A stretch of DNA of 64,000 nucleotides from contig CM068549.1 of assembly GCA_035048495.1 (NCBI GenBank), forward strand, positions 17,455,103 through 17,519,102, read 5' to 3'. The notes beneath the pieces were generated by a model, which was not told where the DNA came from, made no database searches, and saw only the letters and a list, made by a program, of their open reading frames with translations. Below are positions 58,085 to 64,000 of the stretch, piece by piece (within the stretch, counting starts at the first letter, position 1; every line of letters begins with the position of its first letter). This stretch comes from Euptelea pleiosperma (taxonomy: Eukaryota > Streptophyta > Magnoliopsida > Ranunculales > Eupteleaceae). Position numbers and translations under genes: made by a program.

Positions 58085-58360
58085 TGTTATGTTATGTGGA
58101 ACCTAATGGTACATAGATCTAGAGATACAGAAACCCTAACTAGTTTTGTAGTAGATCGAGTTATATATACTTAGTTGATCAGAGCTGAGTATCCTTTGTA
58201 TTGTGTGTCTTTCGTTTCTTGCCTTAGAGAATGGAGGAATTAGTGTGGATCTGTATGTGGACGTACCTCAATCTAGAGGGAACAACATAAATCTGTGTTG
58301 TGGGTGAATATTGCATCTTTGTTCAATCTTGAGATTGTTTATTGTTCTTTCTTCCCAACA
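58085..58360 (+). mobile_element. 3' LTR of the decayed copia
   Basis: Begins TGTTATG after the purine tract AAGTGAGAGAT and ends CCCAACA; 276 bp, with TGTT/AACA inverted ends. It has a TATATATAC box (58160). No matching 5' LTR was found, so the element has lost its left half. Confidence 0.75.
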
Positions 58361-58750
58361 CAAAGAATTAAATACAACCTCCTTAATACTATTTGACTCT
58401 ATATATACAACACAGGAAACCCTTCGTCTTTAATCCCCCCAACAGGCAATAGTATGTCGCCATGCTAACCAATTCACTTAGCATATATCGATTTTCTTGT
58501 AAATCTTAAACGCCGAACCATTTGGCGTCTGAGAGTGGCAGACGCCGAAACATTAGTGTCTCTCCGTAGGAGGGCAATTCTGGTATTTTTAGTTTTGGAG
58601 TGTTGACGCCAAACCGTCTTATTTTCATTTTGACAATTTAAAAAAATAAGTTCTTTTTTAAAAATAGATTTAAATATAGGTTTTTTTTGACAATTTTTCG
58701 ATTAACAAATTAACACAGCCTTAAGACTTAGCTTATTCCCATTGTTCAAA
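58361..58750. other. No gene seen; start of the chitinase gene 3 unit
   Basis: From about 58695 (ATTAACAAATTAACACAGCC) the sequence matches the upstream flanks of genes 1 and 2. The part before that has no feature I recognise. Confidence 0.4.
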
Positions 58751-59150
58751 GCAAGGTTTAAAATAGGTCGTTTTAACAGTATAATGGACTGGGGGCGTTA
58801 CGACTAAAACAGTTAAAATGAATTGTAATGGGCAGGGGCAAAAATGGAAAAAGATGAAAAAGGAAATTTAACAGGAAAAAAACGAAAAAAATGGTGCTGA
58901 AATTCAAAATTTCAAAAATAAAAAAAACAGAAAATAAAGAAAAAAAGGAAAAATAATGGAAAATAAGGGCCTTTTTTTCCACAATTTTTTTTCAGAAAAT
59001 ATCGGCCGTTATATTCGTTTTAATGGCCGCTAAAACGATTTTAATGACCATTGTTTTCTAAGCATCAAAACGGTTCTTAATGTAACGGGCATGGGGAGTT
59101 ACCTTTTTAACGGCCATTAAAAATCTCATAACAGCGTTATTTTTAACCAT
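58751..59150 (-). mobile_element. hAT-like MITE (GGTTTAAAA family), 400 bp
   Basis: TGTTCAAA (58743-58750) and GGTTCAAA (59151-59158) form an 8-bp TSD with one mismatch. Ends AAGGTTTAAAATA and TATTTTTAACCAT are imperfect inverted repeats. Gene 2 shows the empty site ATTGGTCAAAGTCTTCC near 50268. Related to 47527-47805. Confidence 0.7.
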
Positions 59151-59291
59151 GGTTCAAAAAGTCTTCCTTAATTTCTGAACAGGTCCAGGCTAGGGCAATG
59201 ATCTGTGTCTTACCAGTAACTCCATCTGCAGTGCTGCACAGAAGTAATAGGCATCTAGTACATCATTCAAAGCTAGGACCAGATTGTAAAG

Positions 59292-59695
59292 AGTAAAACT
59301 TATGTCAAAAGATGTTGCGACGGAAGCCGGTCACAGCATTAAATACGAGCCACATGGCATACTATTAGAGGACGATGACCGTATGGATGTTTGACCAGTC
59401 CCTCAGTGGACTGGTACACAAAAAAACAGCTTGATTAGTGATTTCTAACTGATTCGGTTGAAGTTATCTTCATGGGTTGATTTTAACGGTAAGAATCTGA
59501 GCATTATTGAGCATTACTTGGGTGCAAATATCCAAAGGTTTTAATTCACTAATCAGGCTGATTTTTGGTTTGTAGGTTTACCAAGGGACTGGCCAAACAT
59601 CCATACGGTCAGTGCCCTCTAATCGTGTGCCACGTGGCTCTTCTTGAGTGCTGTGACCGGCTTCCGTCACAACATCTTGTGACACAAGTTTTACT
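59292..59695. mobile_element. Long-arm foldback MITE upstream of chitinase gene 3
   Basis: Arms of about 120 bp: AGTAAAACTTATGTCAAAAG to CCAGTCCCTCAGTGGA on the left face GGTTTACCAAGGGACTGG to CACAAGTTTTACT on the right. Blocks GACGGAAGCCGGTCACAGCA and GACCGTATGGATGTTTG are conserved in both arms. Long arms suggest a Mutator-like origin. No matching TSD was read. Confidence 0.7.
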
Positions 59696-59909
59696 TAACA
59701 GTGAATCCGCTAACTGATGTCGTGGGGGCAAACCAAACGTAGATCATCTACGTTGTGCCTTTTAATCTCTGGATGAGACATTTTCTGTTCCTTCGTGTTA
59801 TCTCACTTTTCTTCTTGATGCTTTGGTCAAAAGGAATGGAAATTCAACCAATCCGAACTTCCCAAAGTCATTTTCACTTCCGACTGTGGATAGAGTCAAG
59901 CCAGCTTTT

Positions 59910-59952
59910 TTGACCCTCGGACCAAATAGAGTTGACTCTACTTGGTATATAT
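59910..59952 (+). promoter_or_regulatory. W-box-like motifs and TATA box of chitinase gene 3
   Basis: TTGACC (59910-59915), TTGACT (59932-59937, inside AGAGTTGACTCT) and TATATAT (59946-59952), the last 70 bp upstream of the ATG. The first two are shared with gene 1. All three are missing from gene 2. Function is inferred from motif identity. Confidence 0.55.
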
Positions 59953-60021
59953 GTTCTTACCATCTCTAAGCTTCCTTCTCATCCCATCCCAAGCAATAGA
60001 ACTAGTAAACTACCATCTTCC

Positions 60022-61222
60022 ATGGCCTTAATCAAGCTTCTCTTCTTCTTCTCGTCTCTCCTTCTTCTGAACCTTCATTGTTCAGTCGCACAAGATGTCG
60101 TTAAAGCAGCGTACTGGTTTCCGGCCAGCGAATTCCGGCCATCCGATATCGACTCGACTCTCTTCACTCATCTCTTCTGTGCATTTGCTGATCTCAACAC
60201 ACAAACCAACCAAGTCACCATCTCCTCTTCTAATATGATCCCTTTCTCTAACTTCACCAAGACTGTCCAACAGAAGAATCCTTCCCTCAAGACCCTTTTA
60301 TCGATTGGCGGAGGACAGTCGAACCCAGCAACTTTCGCTTCGATGGCAAGCCGATCCGATTCACGAAAGACCTTCATTGATTCATCGATAAGAATAGCTA
60401 GATCATATGGGTTTCATGGCCTAGACCTCGACTGGGAGTACCCGACAATGGCTTCCGAGATGACGAACATGGGTGTGCTATTCGATGAGTGGCGAACCGC
60501 TGTGATTACTGAGTCAAGAAACTCGGGCCGGTCACCATTGATTTTGACTGCAGCAGTTTCTTACTCCTCCAGAGTCAACTCAGTGAGTTACCCTACTAAT
60601 TCTATAGGAAGGAGCTTGGACTGGGTAAATGTCATGGCTTATGACTATTATGGTCCGACTTGGTCACAAGTTACACGTTCGCATGCTGCATTATATGACC
60701 CATCGAGCCAAGTTAGCACGAGTTCTGGGATTGAGTCGTGGACTCAGGCCGGGTTGTCATCTAAGAAGCTAGTTCTTGGTTTACCTTTTTATGGCTATGC
60801 TTGGAAGCTCGTGAACGCCCAAAACCACGGGTTGGGTGCACAGGCGACTGGAGTGGCTGCTCCACCGGGTGCTCCAGATGATGGATCAATAGGTTATAAG
60901 CAGATCAAGGAGTTCATACTTAGTTCGAGTGCCACTACAGTGTACAATGCTACTATTGTGTCCAACTACTGCTATTCTGGAACAACCTGGATCGGTTTCG
61001 ACGATACCCAGACGATCTCCACTAAGGTTTCGTACGCTAAGCAAAAGGGATTGCTTGGATACTTTGCGTGGCATGTCGGCGTCGACAACAATTGGGTTCT
61101 TTCTCAACAAGGTGAGTATCAATTCATCCCTGTCCTTATGCTTTATAGTTTACTTATTCAATGTCCTTATGCTTTAGTTTTTCATGATTTTTGTTGCAGC
61201 GTCACAGGCGTGGAAAGCTTAA
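60022..61222 (+). CDS. Class V chitinase (GH18), tandem gene 3, 370 aa
   Basis: Exons 60022-61111 and 61200-61222; intron 88 nt, GT-AG. I chose the ATG in CCATGGCC, which aligns with genes 1 and 2 and begins the signal peptide MALIKLLFFFSSLLLL. An upstream in-frame ATG (59932) would bury that peptide and sits in the promoter. The GH18 domain has FHGLDLDWEYP with Glu139, SIGGG and NVMAYDYYGP. The last exon gives ASQAWKA then TAA. Of the three copies this has the most complete promoter. The intron has no in-frame stop on the exon 1 frame, so an unspliced message would read to 61260 with a different tail. Residues GAQATGV replace GAPATGV of the sisters, and PDDGS replaces PGDGS. Confidence 0.92.
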
Positions 61223-61267
61223 GACCTCTTGTAATAATGGTGGAGTTACTGAAGAAATAAAATGAGG

Positions 61268-61297
61268 GCTCAGGAGTCAGGAGTCAGGAGTCAGGAG
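61268..61297 (+). repeat. AGGAGTC short tandem repeat in the gene 3 3' UTR
   Basis: Four units of AGGAGTC, where gene 1 and gene 2 have one (TAGGAGTCTTTAT, GAGGAGTCTTTAT). Confidence 0.85.
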
Positions 61298-61477
61298 TCT
61301 TTATATGTAACAAGGAAAATGGAACATATATTGAAATAAGTACTCGTGCGACTTTTTTTATAATATCCTTCGTGGTCGTTTATACAATTAGGATGAGTTT
61401 AGACATAATATGCCGTTTCGCATCATGTGCGTCCCATCCATTAATATATAGGTGCTGGTTTCTTAAAAGCCACGGAC

Positions 61478-61640
61478 TCAAATTTTTAACCCAGACTCTT
61501 GGCCGTGGATTTCATGAAATCCAAATATGGTTGATAGTGCTGAGCTAGAATTCACTTTACCAAAGCAAAACCACCATTGGATTTTACGAAATCCACGTCC
61601 GAGAGTTATTTGGGTTAAAAATTTGAGTCCGCGGATCCCG
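61478..61640. mobile_element. Palindromic-core MITE, copy 4
   Basis: GGACTCAAATTTTTAACCCA faces GGGTTAAAAATTTGAGTCC. The centre has CGTGGATTTCATGAAATCCA, GGTTGATAGTGCTGAGC and GGATTTTACGAAATCCACG. It lies in the 3' flank of gene 3 after a TTTCTTAAAA sequence that is intact behind gene 2. Confidence 0.75.
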
Positions 61641-62181
61641 ACACTTTTTAGCTATCCTTACTGAAGTCCATATTAATAGCTTAGGTCTTTTTTTATTTTT
61701 ATTTTTATTTTTTTTAAAAATAGCTTAGGTCTTGAATGGTTGCCTTTTAAAGTTCTCTAGAATCGATTCTTCCTTATAAATGTTCATAAAAGTTTTCTAG
61801 ATCAACAGTTTTGGGGTTACAAATCCCTTTTGTAGAAGACTTTTTCTGTGGTCACCATAGAGGGTCTTACTATGTAACGATTGGATTGCGTGTCATAAAT
61901 TTGAACACGAGCGAATAATTTGATATTCGGGGTGAACATAAAAAATTGACGTTCGGCCTTTTTATTTACTGTCATTTATACAATTATCCTTTTCACATCT
62001 TGTGGGTGAGTGGGTCCCACCCTATTAATAAATAGGTTGTTGTTTCTTAAGGATTATCGATTTTTGGATGTTTGCCTAAGCATCAACTTTTCTTTACCAT
62101 TAGCATGTCTTTTTCGTACATTATCCGGTGCTTGTTAAGTGCTATAGAAACTTGGTTTTTATTGCACCACTTAAGCAGGGA
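61641..62181. other. 3' flank of chitinase gene 3, no gene seen
   Basis: Shares short blocks with the region behind gene 2 (52320-52570) and a second TCATTTATACAATTA block (61973), so part of the duplicated unit continues here. Confidence 0.4.
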
Positions 62182-62190
62182 TTATATTTG

Positions 62191-62695
62191 GGGTAGCTCT
62201 ACCGGCACCCATCTCTTTCGACTGGGCACCAACATTTGATGGGCACCCACGCCAATTAGAGGGCCCCTGTTTGGGCTTCCCATTTTGCTGGGCACCCACA
62301 TTAAAATCAAAAAAAAAAATTCTGACTTGGGCTCCTGGCTGTGGGTGCCATGGTGGCCACGATAGTTCTAGGCCGTGGAGGCAAAAAAAAAAATTGTGGG
62401 CTTGCCGCATATTGTCCATCCATTTGTGGGAGTATGAGGTGTCCAAACCACCACTCCACCACCACTCTACTACCACTCTACCACCACCACCACCACCACC
62501 ACCACCACCACTCCACCATCAACTCTACCACCACCACTCTACCATCACCACCACCAACTCCACCATCACCACCACCAACTCTACCAACACCACCACCACC
62601 ACAAACTCCACCACCACTACCATCACCAACTCCACCATCGATCACCACCACTCCAACACCACCACCAACACGACGGCTGGGGGAGGAGGTATTAT

Positions 62696-62735
<40 letters not shown>

Positions 62736-62891
62736 CCTACTGCGGCGGCATCCTCCTCTTCTTCTTCTTCTTCTCTTTTTTTTTTCAGTGTGGGTACCCA
62801 AACAAAACTGTAAATGATGGGAAAGGGCAAAATGGTACTCAAAAATTAGTGGGTGCCCAGCTTAAAGAGGTGGGTGCCCGTAGAGCTACCC
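62191..62891. mobile_element. Mutator-like MITE with CCA and GA microsatellites, copy 2
   Basis: Ends GGGTAGCTCTACCGGCACCC and GGGTGCCCGTAGAGCTACCC, with a perfect 9-bp TSD TTATATTTG (62182-62190 and 62892-62900). The same internal order as 44462-45142 is kept: GCCATGGTGGCCACG, TTGCCGCATATTGTCCATCC, (CCA)n, (GA)n, CTT-rich. Long threonine/proline frames here are microsatellite artefacts. Confidence 0.9.
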
Positions 62892-62927
62892 TTATATTTG
62901 CTGCATGACTTGAAATCACCAAACTAA

Positions 62928-63075
62928 GGGCCTGTTTGGATTACCATTTTTTGATCTAAAAGTCATTTTTTTTCACAGAAGAAGACTTTTTTTTCCAAAA
63001 TAACAGGTCATTTGGATGACCATTTTTTAAAAATTATTTATTCCATAGAGATATATATTTTTAGGGTAATTTCCC
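62928..63075. mobile_element. Truncated Tourist-like MITE
   Basis: Starts GGGCCTGTTTGGATTACC after TAA (62925-62927). It has the AAAGTCATTTTTTTT and CCATTTTTTAAAAA blocks of the element at 35368-35786. The right half is missing. Confidence 0.6.
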
Positions 63076-64000
63076 TAATAATTTGTGTTTGCAATATTTA
63101 TCACCGAAAAGACAATAACTTTTCAACTACTCGCAGACTATCAATTTGGGCACATTTTTTGACATTATTACCCTTACTGTCATAACAAGATATAACTCAA
63201 CTTTTCCATTCAAAAAGTAAAAAGTACACCTAATCAATCACATCAACTGACACCCCATCTCTCTATCTTTTTCTCACAAAAGCTTCTCTTGTGAGTTTTC
63301 TTTGTCATTTTTTTCTCCTGTAAGCTTTCTTCTCTACCATTTTTTCTTTGTTTCTCTTTCTTTTCTTCGTCTTCACCAAAGCTTCTCAGTTCTCATACGG
63401 GGAGTCGTAATATGACAAGAAGGCATTCCTTAAGGTAGAAATTCAATCCATCTTTCTTCCTCTACATATCTATTCTCGAACATTTTTCATTTCTTTCTTT
63501 CTTTTTTATCGTCGTCTTCACCGAAGTTTCTCATTTTTTTCTCTTCTCTTCCTCTACAAACCCAAGACAATATGTGTTTTGCCTTTTCTCCTTTTCTATC
63601 ATCTATTTTTTCTTTTATGTTATCGATTTTTTCATTTTTGTCTTCTATTTTTTCCTTTTCTATCTTCTGTTTTTTTCTTTTCTGTCATCGTTTTTCTCCT
63701 TTTCTATAATCTATTTTTCTCTCTTTCTATTGTCGGGCAAATCTAGTATGCAACTGTTTGCAGACTTAAAAGTATGTAAACATTATATCCACCATTGAAT
63801 GCTCCATGAAGACGACAGGAAAGGAGAAAAGAGAGAATTGTTAAATATGAAGAAAGAAGACATAATTATCACATCTCTTTTCTCCTACTGTGTTCTATAA
63901 TCTCTTGTCTCCTACTGTGTCGTCAATGCTTACATTAACTTTCAATTCATTTCTCTATTCTAATTGTGTTGTATTTTTCCTCTTTTACAATCATATATTT
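63076..64000. other. C+T-rich sequence, no gene seen
   Basis: Repeated TTTTCTCCTTTTCTAT(A/C) units (63570-63740) generate a hydrophobic low-complexity frame. Nothing else is recognisable up to the window end. Confidence 0.45.

Noticed and set aside
59932..60021. Upstream in-frame ATG giving a 442-aa chitinase gene 3
   Set aside because: It would put 30 residues before the signal peptide, lies over the W-box/TATA region, and is not shared by genes 1 and 2. The 3' part of that frame is intron and UTR.
62271..62817. Two plus-strand frames of 158-180 codons, rich in Thr, Pro, His and Ser
   Set aside because: They are translations of the (CCA)n, (GA)n and CTT tracts of the Mutator-like MITE. The frame is not conserved in the other copy at 44462-45142.
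63574..63798. 74-codon hydrophobic frame that could be a membrane peptide
   Set aside because: It is a translation of TTTTCTC-type low-complexity sequence with no conserved context.

Overview
The window is nuclear DNA of a flowering plant. It has intron-containing plant genes with GT-AG splice sites, long AT-rich introns, and dense layers of plant transposons: Ty1/copia, Ty3/gypsy, L1-type and RTE-type LINEs, and several MITE families with readable target-site duplications (TSDs). I cannot name the species from sequence alone. There are no bacterial operons, CRISPR arrays or tRNA/rRNA genes that I can support.

Left part (1-19 kb). A gypsy LTR-element remnant (1-1169), a long non-coding dispersed repeat (about 1250-3757, second copy at about 38997-42265) and an RTE LINE 3' fragment (4495-5000) lie left of a minus-strand ABHD17-type alpha/beta hydrolase gene. 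Its first four exons run 9060 to 7071; the last exons are not in the window. From 9829 to 16495 there is a tandem duplication, copies A and B, built largely from MITEs. Copy B carries a later 1298-bp solo LTR (14637-15934) with a perfect 5-bp TSD. Nested hAT-like elements follow (16975-18207).

Middle part (19-39 kb). One minus-strand gene for a calcineurin-like metallophosphoesterase can be assembled exon by exon over 15.3 kb (34621 down to 19350; 9 exons, 320 aa, no internal stop). Its second intron is about 12.3 kb and holds a gypsy remnant, a 5'-truncated L1 with a 16-bp TSD, an RTE fragment, a 5.5-kb copia element with both LTRs, and a Tourist-like MITE. Upstream of the gene is a decayed L1 LINE with a MITE inside it, then the second copy of the long dispersed repeat.

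Right part (42-64 kb). This is a tandem array of three plus-strand class V (GH18) chitinase genes: 46102-47363, 50463-51902 and 60022-61222. They share signal peptide, catalytic core, one short intron at the same place, and parts of their flanks. Comparing the paralogues gives empty sites for later MITE insertions. It also shows that gene 2 lost about 150 bp of proximal promoter, including two W-box-like motifs and the TATA region, and lost the stop codon used by its sisters. Between genes 2 and 3 lie a gypsy-type LTR, a decayed copia element, an L1 inserted into that copia, and a MITE inserted into the L1.

I did not find a clearly new biological system. The strongest novel material is the very long TE-filled intron next to a 22-nt exon followed by a GC donor, the divergence of the chitinase array, and several MITE families that can be defined from this window alone.
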